From Kineosporia sp. R_H_3 (GTDB lineage Bacteria; Actinomycetota; Actinomycetes; Actinomycetales; Kineosporiaceae): 64,000 bases of DNA. The translations under genes were made by a program, and so were the position numbers. Below are positions 8,753-16,664 of this stretch, in pieces. Under the pieces are notes generated by a model that was not told where the DNA came from, made no database searches, and saw only the letters and a program-made list of their open reading frames with translations. The stretch's first letter is position 1; the number at the start of each line of letters is the position of its first letter. The DNA is taken from NCBI RefSeq assembly GCF_002198675.1, contig NZ_MWLL01000246.1, positions 39,636-103,635 on the forward strand. The letters run 5' to 3'.

Positions 8753-9637
8753 GTGAGCACGACCGTCTGCGTCACCGGAGCCGCCGGGAAGGTCGGGCGG
8801 TACGCCGTCCACGAGCTGCTGGAGCACGGGTACCGGGTGGTCGCGGTCGACACCGTCCCGCACCCGCCGACGCTGCCCGCGGTCTGGTCCCGCGAGGACT
8901 TCACCTACCTGCGGGCCGACCTCGAGGACTTCGGCGACACCGTCGACGCGCTCGGCGGCTGCGACGCCGTCGTCCACGTCGCGAACATCCCGGCGCCGGG
9001 CCTCATCCCGCCCGCACGCACGTTGAACCGCAACAACCTCATGAACACCAACGTGTTCCTCGCCGCCGCCCAGCTGCGCCTGGCGAAGGTCGTCTGGGCC
9101 TCGAGCGAGACGACCCTCGGCCTGAACTTCGGCGACGGCGGCCGGGCGCCGCGCTACGTGCCGCTCGACGAGGACCACTACCCGCACCCCGCGACGACCT
9201 ACTCGCTGTCCAAGGTCGTCGCCGAGACGACGGCCGAGCACGTCGCGGCCTGGAGCGGGATCCCCTTCCTCGCGCTGCGGTTCTCCAACGTCATCCTCCC
9301 CGAGGAGTACGCGGCGTTCCCGACCTACTGGAGCGACCCGGCGACGCGCGTGTTCAACCTCTGGTGCTACATCGACGTCCGCGACGCGGCGCTCGCGTGC
9401 CGGCTCGCGCTGGAGTCCGACGTCACCGGCGCCCGGGCGTACGTCATCGCGAATGAGGACACGGTCATGACGACCCCGAGCGCCGACCTCGTCGAGCAGG
9501 TCTTCCCGGGGACGCCGCACAAGACCCCCGTCGAGGGCTTCGCGGCGCTCATGACGAGCGCCCGGGCCCGCGCCGAGCTGGGCTTCGTGCCGCAGCACCC
9601 CTGGCGCGACCAGGTGCAGGCACCGCCGGCGGGCTGA
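8753..9637 (+). CDS. NAD(P)-dependent epimerase/dehydratase (extended SDR)
   Basis: 294 residues with the Rossmann motif CVTGAAGKVGRYAV at the N-terminus and the extended-SDR catalytic motif YSLSK (Tyr and Lys) near residue 155. The family acts on nucleotide sugars or related substrates; the C-terminal half gives no clear specificity. GTG 8753 is preceded by GGGAGC at suitable spacing. It is divergent from the hydrolase gene across a 186-bp gap and is not clearly in an operon. A LexA box lies 19 bp after its stop, but points to the next gene. Confidence 0.85.
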   Translation: MSTTVCVTGAAGKVGRYAVHELLEHGYRVVAVDTVPHPPTLPAVWSREDFTYLRADLEDFGDTVDALGGCDAVVHVANIPAPGLIPPARTLNRNNLMNTNVFLAAAQLRLAKVVWASSETTLGLNFGDGGRAPRYVPLDEDHYPHPATTYSLSKVVAETTAEHVAAWSGIPFLALRFSNVILPEEYAAFPTYWSDPATRVFNLWCYIDVRDAALACRLALESDVTGARAYVIANEDTVMTTPSADLVEQVFPGTPHKTPVEGFAALMTSARARAELGFVPQHPWRDQVQAPPAG

Positions 9638-9655
9638 CCCGCCCTGTCCCATCGG

Positions 9656-9671
9656 TCGAACACACGTTCGA
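9656..9671. promoter_or_regulatory. LexA-binding site (SOS box), perfect palindrome
   Basis: The sequence TCGAAC-ACAC-GTTCGA is an exact match to the Gram-positive/actinobacterial LexA box pattern (TCGAAC, four bases, GTTCGA). It is intergenic, 19 bp after the epimerase stop and 167 bp before the ATG of the transglutaminase-like gene, which is the only gene it could plausibly control. A longer in-frame start at 9724 would put it 53 bp upstream. Confidence 0.72.
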
Positions 9672-9837
9672 CAACCGCGGGGTTCTGTCGTACGGTCGGA
9701 TCCGGTGGGAACGGCGCACGACTGTGCGGAGCCGTGCGCCGCCCACCGCTTCCCCGCACCTGCTGAACATCCCCCGCTCGCTTCGCCGGGTCCGCCGCGG
9801 GCCCCGTCGGACGACCTCCCGACGCCCCGAGGCCGCC

Positions 9838-10719
9838 ATGCCCGCTGTCATCGACTACGCCCTCCCGGGCCCCCTCACCGACCTGAGCGGGGTGCCGGAC
9901 GCCGTCCTGCCGCCGTCCGCGGACCCGCTCGCGCTGTGCGGGATCGCCCGCGGGCTCGTCGTGGCGCCACCGGACGCTCAGGCCCTCGGACTGCCGCGGG
10001 GCCGGTCCGCGACGAACCACGTCCGGCCGGCCGCGGACCTCGTGCGGGCCGTGCTGGCGCTCGACCCGGCGCCGCTGTCCGTCGTCCGGCCTCCGGCACG
10101 CCGCATCGTCGGCACCTGCCGGCACGTCGCGGTGATCACCGTGGCGCTGCTGCGGCACCACGGCGTCCCGGCCCGGGCCCGGTGCGGGTTCGCGACGTAC
10201 TTCGAGCCGGACCGGGCCGTCGACCACTGGGTCGTGGAGTACCGGACGGCACCGGCCGGCCGCTGGCACCGGGTCGACCCCGAGCTCCCGCCCTCCGCCG
10301 ATGCTCGCGCCGGGTACCGCTCCGAGCCCTCCGGCGGCGCGAATCCGGTACCGGACGTGAGCACGAGCGACGGGGCGGCGGTGGCCGGGGAGTTCCTCAC
10401 CGGCGGCGAGGCCTGGGTCGCGTTCCGGCGCGGCGCGGTCGACGCGTCTCGGTTCGGCGTCGCGGGCACCTCCGACGCCTGGGGACCGGCCGAGATCAAG
10501 GGCAATGCGATCCGGGACCTCGCGGCGCTCAACAAGGTCGAGGTGCTGCCCTGGGACGAGTGGGGCCGGATGGCGGACGCCTACGCCGGGCGCACCGGTC
10601 CCGACCACGACACGCTCGTCGACGCCGTCGCCGCCGTCTGCGGTGCCGACGACCCCGCGTTCGTCGCCGACCTCTACGCGCGCGAGGAGCTCCGGGTCCC
10701 GGAGCACCTGCAGCGCTGA
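9838..10719 (+). CDS. Transglutaminase-like (cysteine protease fold) protein
   Basis: 293 residues. A possible Cys-His-Asp triad of the transglutaminase superfamily is visible: Cys in RIVGTCRHVAV followed by LLRHHGVPARARCGFATYF, His in DHWVVEYRT, and Asp in HRVDPEL. In this superfamily the domain may act as a protease, amidase or an inactive peptide binder. There is no signal peptide or membrane segment, so it is probably cytosolic. ATG 9838 fits the start of similarity; the frame is open back to 9724 and a longer form is possible. The SOS box upstream suggests DNA-damage control. Confidence 0.72.
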   Translation: MPAVIDYALPGPLTDLSGVPDAVLPPSADPLALCGIARGLVVAPPDAQALGLPRGRSATNHVRPAADLVRAVLALDPAPLSVVRPPARRIVGTCRHVAVITVALLRHHGVPARARCGFATYFEPDRAVDHWVVEYRTAPAGRWHRVDPELPPSADARAGYRSEPSGGANPVPDVSTSDGAAVAGEFLTGGEAWVAFRRGAVDASRFGVAGTSDAWGPAEIKGNAIRDLAALNKVEVLPWDEWGRMADAYAGRTGPDHDTLVDAVAAVCGADDPAFVADLYAREELRVPEHLQR

Positions 10720-10745
10720 GCGCGCACCTCGCGCCCGTGCGCTCA
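10717..10745. terminator. Hairpin between convergent genes
   Basis: TGAGCGC (10717-10723) and GCGCTCA (10739-10745) form a 7-bp stem that includes the stop codons of both convergent genes, with weak extra pairing inside. It probably acts as a bidirectional terminator. No U tract is present. Confidence 0.4.
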
Positions 10746-11885
10746 GCCCGGCGCCGGGTAGGCCGTCACCTCGGTCGCCTTGGCGGTGAGCCAGACCTGC
10801 TGCCCCGTCCGCAGCTCGAGGTCTGCGAGCGCGGCCGGGGTGATGTCGACGATCGCGTCGGGCGTGCCGTCGACGGCGACCCGGACCCGGTCGGTGAGCA
10901 GCTCGAGGCCCGCGACGGTGCCGGTCCACACGTTGCGGGCCGAGCCGGCGTCCGGGGAGTGCGTGTAGAGCGAGATCGCCGTGGGGGCGACGGCGACGAG
11001 CATCCGGGTGGCGGGCAACGGGACGACGTGGCCGCCGCCGTCGTCCGGGTCGTGGCCCGCGGCGAACAGCCGGCCGCCGTCGTCGAGGTCGACGCGGCCC
11101 GTCGAGCGGTCGGTCATGGCGCCGCGGTAGAGGTTGAGCCCGACGAGCCGGGCGACGTACTCGGTCGCGGGGCGACGGGCGACGGCGGCGGGCACGCCCT
11201 CCTGGACGGCGCGGCCGCCCTCGAGCACGAGGATCCGGTCGGCGAGCACCATCGCCTCGAGCGGGTCGTGCGTGACGACGAGGGTCGGTCCGCCGAACGT
11301 CGCGAGGTACCCGCGCAGCTCGGTGCGGATCTCCAGCCGGGTCCGGGCGTCGAGGGCCGCGAGCGGCTCGTCGAGCAGGAGCAGCCGCGGGTCGGACGCC
11401 AGCGCCCGGGCCAGCGCCACGCGCTGCGCCTGGCCGCCGGAGAGCTGCCCCGGTCCGCGGGCCGAGAGCTCCTCGATCCCCAGCCGCTCCAGCACCTCCC
11501 GGGCGTGCGCGCGGGCGTCGGGGCGCCGTCCGCCCCGCACGTGCCGGGAGAACGCGACGTTGTCGAGCACCGTGAGGTGCGGGAACAGCCGGTAGTCCTG
11601 GAAGACGAGGCCGACGCGGCGGTCCACCGCCGGCACGAACGTGCCGCGGTCGGCGTCGTCCCACGTCTGGTCGCCGACCGTGACCCGGCCCCGGGAGACC
11701 GGGAGCAGCCCGGCGAGCGCCCGCAGCAGCGTCGACTTGCCCGCGCCGTTCGGGCCGAGGACGGCGAGGATCTCACCGGCCCGTACGTCCGCCCGCACCT
11801 CGAGGTCGAAGCCGCCCCGGACGACCCCGACGTCGGCCCGCAGCGCCCCGCCGGTAGCGGGCTCGCCGTCCGCCCGTGCCGTCAC
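10743..11885 (-). CDS. modC: Molybdate ABC transporter ATP-binding protein ModC
   Basis: A 380-residue ABC ATPase: Walker A GPNGAGKST, Q-loop FQDYRLFPH, signature LSGGQAQR, Walker B LLLLDEPLAALDA and the H-loop VVTHD. After the ATPase comes a C-terminal TOBE/Mop domain (from about residue 310, ending VWLTAKATEVTAYPAPG) typical of ModC and related to molybdate sensing. GTG 11885 overlaps the modB stop as GTGA, so the two genes are translationally coupled. It powers molybdate uptake with ModA and ModB for the molybdenum enzyme encoded upstream. Confidence 0.92.
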   Translation of the reverse strand: MTARADGEPATGGALRADVGVVRGGFDLEVRADVRAGEILAVLGPNGAGKSTLLRALAGLLPVSRGRVTVGDQTWDDADRGTFVPAVDRRVGLVFQDYRLFPHLTVLDNVAFSRHVRGGRRPDARAHAREVLERLGIEELSARGPGQLSGGQAQRVALARALASDPRLLLLDEPLAALDARTRLEIRTELRGYLATFGGPTLVVTHDPLEAMVLADRILVLEGGRAVQEGVPAAVARRPATEYVARLVGLNLYRGAMTDRSTGRVDLDDGGRLFAAGHDPDDGGGHVVPLPATRMLVAVAPTAISLYTHSPDAGSARNVWTGTVAGLELLTDRVRVAVDGTPDAIVDITPAALADLELRTGQQVWLTAKATEVTAYPAPG

Positions 11886-12748
11886 AGCCCGGCCCCGGGC
11901 CGCAGCCACCGGTCACGCAGCAGCACGAGCACGGCGACCGACACCGTGAGCAGCACCAGGCTCAGCGCGACGGCGGCGGGCGGGTCGGTCTCGAAGGCGC
12001 GGTAGACGGCGCTCGGCATCGCCTGGGTGACGCCGGGCAGGTTGCCGGCGAAGGTGATCGTCGCCCCGAACTCGCCGAGCGCCCGGGCCCAGCAGAGCAC
12101 CGCCCCGGCGGCGAGGCTGGGCGCGACGAGCGGCAGGGTGACCCGGCGGAACGTCGTGACGGGCCGCGCGCCGAGGGTCGCCGCGGCCTCCTCGAGCCCG
12201 GCGTCGGCGGACCGCAGCGCGCCCTCCACCGTCACCACGAGGAACGGCATCGCGACGAACGTCTGCGCGACGACGACGGCGGCCGTCGTGAAGGGGATCT
12301 GGTAGCCGGTCCAGTCGTAGAGCCAGCGGCCGGCGATCCCGTTGCGGCCGTAGGCGAGCAGCAGCGCCACGCCACCGACGACGGGCGGCAGCACGAGGGG
12401 CAGCGTGACGAGCGCACGGAGCAGCCGGATCGCGCGCCCCCGGGAGCGGGCGAGCACCCACGCGAGCGGGACGCCGACGACGACCGAGATCACCGTCGTC
12501 ACCGAGGCCGTGACGAGCGAGAGCCGCAGTGCCTCGACCGCCTGGCTCTCGGCGAGGATCCGCGGCAGGTCTCGCCACGGGGCGAGCACGAACATCCCTG
12601 CGAGCGGCAGCAGGAGGAAGGCCACCGCGACCGCCGCCGGCACCCCGAGCGGCCACGGGGTGCGCCGTCCGGCGTCGGTGACGGCCCGCACGGACGACGG
12701 CGACCGGCCGGGCGGGGCCTGGCGGTCGCCGTCGTCCGTCACGACCAC
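11882..12748 (-). CDS. modB: Molybdate ABC transporter permease ModB
   Basis: A 288-residue inner-membrane permease with about six hydrophobic segments and the permease loop EEAAATLGARPVTTFRRVTLPL (the EAA motif, which contacts the ATPase). The stretch ARALGEFGATITFAGN is highly characteristic of ModB. GTG 12748 was taken; a second GTG two codons in is also possible. It starts 19 bp after modA stops and overlaps modC by 4 bp. The long charged N-terminal tail (about 30 residues) before the first helix is slightly unusual. Confidence 0.92.
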   Translation of the reverse strand: MVVTDDGDRQAPPGRSPSSVRAVTDAGRRTPWPLGVPAAVAVAFLLLPLAGMFVLAPWRDLPRILAESQAVEALRLSLVTASVTTVISVVVGVPLAWVLARSRGRAIRLLRALVTLPLVLPPVVGGVALLLAYGRNGIAGRWLYDWTGYQIPFTTAAVVVAQTFVAMPFLVVTVEGALRSADAGLEEAAATLGARPVTTFRRVTLPLVAPSLAAGAVLCWARALGEFGATITFAGNLPGVTQAMPSAVYRAFETDPPAAVALSLVLLTVSVAVLVLLRDRWLRPGAGL

Positions 12749-12767
12749 GACCCTACGGGTGGCGGTG

Positions 12768-13559
12768 TCACGGAGCCTGGAAGCCCGCTCCGGCGAGCAC
12801 CTTCTGCCCCTCGGCCGACAGCACGTAGTCGACGAACGCCCGCGCGACGGCGGCGTTCCTGCTCGCCGTGAGCGGCGCGATCGGGTACGTCGTCGAGGCG
12901 TTGACGTCGGCCGGGATCTCGACGCCCTTGACGGCGTCGCCGGCGGCGAGGACGTCGGTCACGTACACGACCCCGGCATCGACCTCGCCGAGGCTGACCT
13001 TCGCGAGGGTGGCCTTGACGTCAGCCTCCTCGGTGACCGGCCGGACAGTGAGCTTCGCGTTCTCGAAGACCTTCGCCGCCGTCGCGCCGCACGGCACCGC
13101 GGCCTGGCACAGGGCCACCTTGACGCCCGGCCGGGCGAGGTCGGAGAGCCGGGTGACGTTGCCGGGGTTCTCCGGCGGCACCGCGATCTCCATGACGTTC
13201 CTGGCGAACGGCGTCGAGGTCGTCGCCGCCTTCGCCGCCACGACGGCGTCCATGTTCTTCTGCGACGCGGAGGCGAACACGTCGGCCGGCGCGCCCTGCG
13301 TGATCTGGGTGACGAGCGCGGACGACGCCCCGAAGCTGAACGTGACCGTCGTACCGGGGTTCGCGTCCTGGAACTGCGTGCCCAGGGTCTGGAAGGAGCT
13401 GGTGAGCGACGCGGCGGCGAGCACGGTGATCTCACCGGACAACCCGCCGGACGACGCCCCGGCAGGCGCGTCAGCACCGGACGACGAGCCGCCGCAGGCG
13501 GCGAGGAGCAGGGCCCCGGCGACGACGAGGGACGGGGCGAGGGCAGGACGACGGCGCAC
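12768..13559 (-). CDS. modA: Molybdate-binding lipoprotein ModA
   Basis: 263 residues. A lipoprotein signal peptide ends in LLLAACGG, with Cys22 as the lipidated residue, followed by a Ser/Gly/Ala linker. The mature part begins ITVLAAASLTSSFQTLG and contains TTVTFSFGASSALVTQITQGAPADVFASA, the ModA oxyanion-binding pattern with conserved Ser residues. It captures molybdate (or tungstate) outside the membrane and delivers it to ModBC. Start is GTG 13559. It sits 48 bp after the regulator gene, in the order regulator-modA-modB-modC. Confidence 0.93.
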   Translation of the reverse strand: MRRRPALAPSLVVAGALLLAACGGSSSGADAPAGASSGGLSGEITVLAAASLTSSFQTLGTQFQDANPGTTVTFSFGASSALVTQITQGAPADVFASASQKNMDAVVAAKAATTSTPFARNVMEIAVPPENPGNVTRLSDLARPGVKVALCQAAVPCGATAAKVFENAKLTVRPVTEEADVKATLAKVSLGEVDAGVVYVTDVLAAGDAVKGVEIPADVNASTTYPIAPLTASRNAAVARAFVDYVLSAEGQKVLAGAGFQAP

Positions 13560-13607
13560 GGTTGCTCCTTGCGGGCCGGGGCGAGAGGGGACGGCGGGGC
13601 GGCGCGG

Positions 13608-14015
13608 TCAGTCGGCGGGGATCTCGACGGTGACGTTGGTCGACTTCACGCTCGCGACGGCGAGCACTCCCGGCTCGAGGCCGAGCTCGTCGGCCGCCTC
13701 GCGGCTCATGAGGCTGACGACACGGAACGGGCCGGCCTGCAGCTCGACCTGGGCCATCACGGTGTCCTTGACGACCTTCGTCACCAGCCCGCGGAAGTGG
13801 TTGCGCGCCGACTGCGCCACCGCCGGGCGTGGCTCGTTCTGCGCCGCCGCGGCGAGCTCCTCAGCGAACCGGGCGAGCGCGGGACCCGCCACGACGCGCC
13901 GGTTGGAGTCGTCCACGGTGGTCGGCAGCCGGCCCGAGTCGGCCCACCGGCGCACGGTGTCGTCGCTCACCCCCAGAAGCTCGGCGGCCTGCCGGATCCT
14001 GAAGGTCGAGGTCAT
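13608..14015 (-). CDS. Molybdate-responsive HTH-Mop regulator
   Basis: 135 residues in two parts: an N-terminal MerR/excisionase-like helix-turn-helix (FRIRQAAELLGVSDDTVRRW, residues about 5-24) and a C-terminal Mop/TOBE domain (residues about 72-135, ending VASVKSTNVTVEIPAD) of the kind that binds molybdate. This arrangement fits a transcriptional switch that senses molybdate, replacing ModE. It is the first gene of the mod operon and lies directly after a region of nested inverted and direct repeats (14029-14102), the likely autoregulatory operator. Confidence 0.82.
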   Translation of the reverse strand: MTSTFRIRQAAELLGVSDDTVRRWADSGRLPTTVDDSNRRVVAGPALARFAEELAAAAQNEPRPAVAQSARNHFRGLVTKVVKDTVMAQVELQAGPFRVVSLMSREAADELGLEPGVLAVASVKSTNVTVEIPAD

Positions 14016-14028
14016 GACCGGAGCGTAT

Positions 14029-14102
14029 CCGCATCCGCGGAGATATGGCTACCGGATGCCCGCGTCATCATCTGATGATGGCTACGCCGTCCGCAGATGC
14101 GG
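14029..14102. promoter_or_regulatory. Nested repeats, candidate operator of the mod operon
   Basis: Three repeat layers lie within 74 bp upstream of the HTH-Mop gene. An outer inverted repeat, 14029-14041 and 14090-14102, matches at 12 of 13 positions. A perfect palindrome, CATCATC-T-GATGATG, covers 14066-14080. A direct repeat ATGGCTAC occurs at 14045-14052 and 14078-14085, with starts 33 bp apart (about three helical turns). This density is unlike the surrounding DNA and suggests cooperative binding by the HTH-Mop regulator. Binding is inferred. Confidence 0.55.
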
Positions 14103-14118
14103 AACGGGGCTGGTCGGG

Positions 14119-16500
14119 TCAGGACGGGTAGACCGGCTCCGGGTCACGCTTGTGCCACTGGTCCGCCCCCGTGTCGTCCTGGGTGCCCGACGTGGAGTCG
14201 GCCGCCCGACCGGACGACTCGCGCTCCAGCGTCACGACGACCGACTTGGACGCCGGCTGGTTGCTGCCCAGCGCGGTGGAGTCCAGCGGGACCAGCGGGT
14301 TGGTCTCCGGGTAGTAGGCCGCGGCGCTGCCCCGCGGGGTGTCGTACTCGACGATCCGGAAGCCGGGCGCCCTGCGAACGTGCTCGTCGCCGTCCCAGCG
14401 CGTGACGATGTCGACGCGGTCCCCGTCACGGAAGCCGAGCGCGGTGATGTCCTCGCGGTGCAGGAAGATCACCCGGCGCCCGCCCTCGACCCCCCGGTAA
14501 CGGTCGCTGAGCCCGTAGATCGTCGTGTTGAACTGGTCGTGGCTGCGCAGCGTCTGCAGCACGAGGTGCCCGGGCGGCACCTGCAGCACCTCCAGCGGGG
14601 ACACCGCGAACTCGCCACGGCCCGACGGGGTGTCGAAGGTGCGGGAGTCCCGGGGCGGGTGCGGCATGAGGTAGCCGCCGGGGCGGCGGACGTTCACCTC
14701 GTAGCTCTCGCACCCCGGCACGACCCGGGCGATGTGCCGGCGGATGTGCCGGTAGTCCTCGCGCATCGCCCGCCAGTCGATCCCGTACCGGTCCCCCAAG
14801 GTCGTCTCGGCGATCGAGGTGAGGATCGACACCTCGGAGCGCAGGTGCGGGCTCGCCGGATCGAGCGGCCCGCGGGAGGCGTGCACCGAGCAGGTCGAGT
14901 CCTCCACGGTGACCGCCTGCGGCCCACCGGCCTGCACGTCCTTCTCGGTGCGCCCCAGCGTGGGCAGGATGAGCGCGGTCCGCCCGCACACGAGGTGCGA
15001 CCGGTTGAGCTTCGTGGAGATCTGCACCGTCATCCGGGTCCGGCGCAGGGCACGGGCGGTGACGTCGGTGTCCGGGGTCGCCTGGGCGAAGTTGCCGCCG
15101 AGACCGAGGAAGAACCGCACCGTGCCGTCGCGCATGGCGCGGATCGAGTCGACGGTGTCCAGCCCGTCCTCCCGCGGCGGGTCGAAGCCGAACTCCCGCT
15201 GCAGCGCGACGAGGAACGACTGGGGGACGCGCTCCCAGATGCCCATCGTGCGGTCGCCCTGGACGTTGGAGTGCCCGCGCACCGGCAGCAGTCCCGCTCC
15301 GGGCCGGCCGATGCTGCCCTGCGCGAACGCGAGGTTGACGACCTCCTTGATCGTCGCGACGGCGTTGCGGTGCTGGGTGAGGCCCATCGCCCAGCAGAAG
15401 ACCGTGCGGCCGGAGTCCCGCAGCATGCGGGCGGCCTCGGTGATCTGCTCCCAGCTCAGGCCGGTGGCCGCGGTGACGACGTCGCGGTCCACGGCCCCGA
15501 CGTGCCGGCGCCACTCTTCGTACCCGGTGGTGTACCGCTCGACGAAGTCGTGGTCGACGGCGTCCCACTCCACGAGCAGCGAGCCGATCGCCTGGAACAG
15601 TGCGAGGTCGCCGTTGAGCCGGATCGGCAGGTGCAGGTCCGACAGGTCGGTGCCGCGCCCGACGACACCACGGACGTTCTGCGGGTTCTTGAACCGCACG
15701 AGGCCGGCCTCGCGGAGCGGGTTGATCGAGATGATCTTCGCGCCGTTGCGCTTGGCCGTCTCCAGCGCCGTGAGCATCCGCGGATGGTTGGTGCCGGGGT
15801 TCTGCCCGGCCAGCACGATGAGCTCGGCGTCGTGCACGTCCTGCAGCGTGACGCTCGCCTTGCCGATCCCGATCGACTCCTGCAAGGCGATGCTCGTGGA
15901 CTCGTGGCACATGTTCGAGCAGTCGGGCAGGTTGTTCGTGCCGTAGGCACGCACGAAGAGCTGGTACACGAATGCGGCCTCGTTCGAGGCCCGGCCCGAG
16001 GTGTAGAACGTCGCCTCGTCCGGGCTCGCGAGCGACCGGAGCTCGTCCCCGATCATGGTGAACGCCTCGTCCCAGCCGATCGGCTCGTAGTGCGTGCCGC
16101 CGGGACGTTTCACCATCGGATGCGTGATGCGCCCCTGCTGCCCGAGCCACATCTCGGAGTGCGCGTCGAGGTCGGCGATGCTGTGGGCGGCGAAGAACTC
16201 CGGCGTCGCCCGGTCCTTCGTGGCCTCCTCCGCCACCGCCTTGACGCCGTTCTCGCAGAACTCCGCCGTGTGCCGGTGCCCGGGATCCGGGTCGGGCCAC
16301 GCGCAGCTCACGCAGTCGAAGCCCTCGGCCTGGTTGAGGGCCCGCAGCGTCCGGGCGGTGCGCACCGGGCCCATGTGGCCCAGCGCCCGCTTCATGGAGA
16401 CCGCCACCGCCGTGGGCCCGGCCGCGTGCTCCTGCGGGGTGGAGATCGTCAGGCCCGACTCGTCGCCGTCGTCGACCGGCTCGCTCTTCGTCGTGCGCAT
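14119..16500 (-). CDS. FdhF/YdeP-family molybdopterin oxidoreductase
   Basis: A 793-residue molybdopterin enzyme of the FdhF/YdeP group (formate dehydrogenase-like alpha subunit). Cys63, Cys66 and Cys82 (FDCVSCAWPDP and AEFCENG) probably bind an Fe-S cluster. SNMCHES places Cys198 where related enzymes coordinate Mo. Cofactor-binding stretches include AGQNPGTNHPRM and LPVRGHSNVQGDRTMGI, and the C-terminal dinucleotide-binding domain follows from about residue 660. No twin-arginine signal is seen, so it is cytosolic. The true substrate of this group is unsettled. It sits upstream of and on the same strand as the molybdate regulator and transporter, which would supply its cofactor. The start is ATG 16500, without a clear ribosome binding site. 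Confidence 0.88.
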   Translation of the reverse strand: MRTTKSEPVDDGDESGLTISTPQEHAAGPTAVAVSMKRALGHMGPVRTARTLRALNQAEGFDCVSCAWPDPDPGHRHTAEFCENGVKAVAEEATKDRATPEFFAAHSIADLDAHSEMWLGQQGRITHPMVKRPGGTHYEPIGWDEAFTMIGDELRSLASPDEATFYTSGRASNEAAFVYQLFVRAYGTNNLPDCSNMCHESTSIALQESIGIGKASVTLQDVHDAELIVLAGQNPGTNHPRMLTALETAKRNGAKIISINPLREAGLVRFKNPQNVRGVVGRGTDLSDLHLPIRLNGDLALFQAIGSLLVEWDAVDHDFVERYTTGYEEWRRHVGAVDRDVVTAATGLSWEQITEAARMLRDSGRTVFCWAMGLTQHRNAVATIKEVVNLAFAQGSIGRPGAGLLPVRGHSNVQGDRTMGIWERVPQSFLVALQREFGFDPPREDGLDTVDSIRAMRDGTVRFFLGLGGNFAQATPDTDVTARALRRTRMTVQISTKLNRSHLVCGRTALILPTLGRTEKDVQAGGPQAVTVEDSTCSVHASRGPLDPASPHLRSEVSILTSIAETTLGDRYGIDWRAMREDYRHIRRHIARVVPGCESYEVNVRRPGGYLMPHPPRDSRTFDTPSGRGEFAVSPLEVLQVPPGHLVLQTLRSHDQFNTTIYGLSDRYRGVEGGRRVIFLHREDITALGFRDGDRVDIVTRWDGDEHVRRAPGFRIVEYDTPRGSAAAYYPETNPLVPLDSTALGSNQPASKSVVVTLERESSGRAADSTSGTQDDTGADQWHKRDPEPVYPS

Positions 16501-16555
16501 GTGCTGCTGGGCCCTTCGTCGTGCGCCCGCGCGCCGGGCCGCGGGGGTCGCTGCC

Positions 16556-16575
16556 GTCCGAGTGCCCGCTCGGAC
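16556..16575. repeat. Inverted repeat in a divergent promoter region
   Basis: GTCCGAG (16556-16562) and CTCGGAC (16569-16575) form a perfect 7-bp inverted repeat with a 6-bp spacer between the divergent FdhF-like and flavin oxidoreductase genes. It could be an operator for either. The 164-bp gap holds nothing else recognisable. Confidence 0.35.
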
Positions 16576-16664
16576 GCCGTCCAACCCTCCGTGACCACCC
16601 CGGTGTGCCCGCCCCACGGGCCGGGGGCTGTTGCGCGGCCCGCCCGCTGCCCATGATGGCCACC

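Noticed and set aside
9705..12005. Long plus-strand open frame overlapping the modC region
   Set aside because: The modC protein on the opposite strand has a full set of ABC ATPase motifs; the plus-strand product is Arg/Gly/Pro-rich with no recognisable motif, a shadow typical of high-GC DNA.
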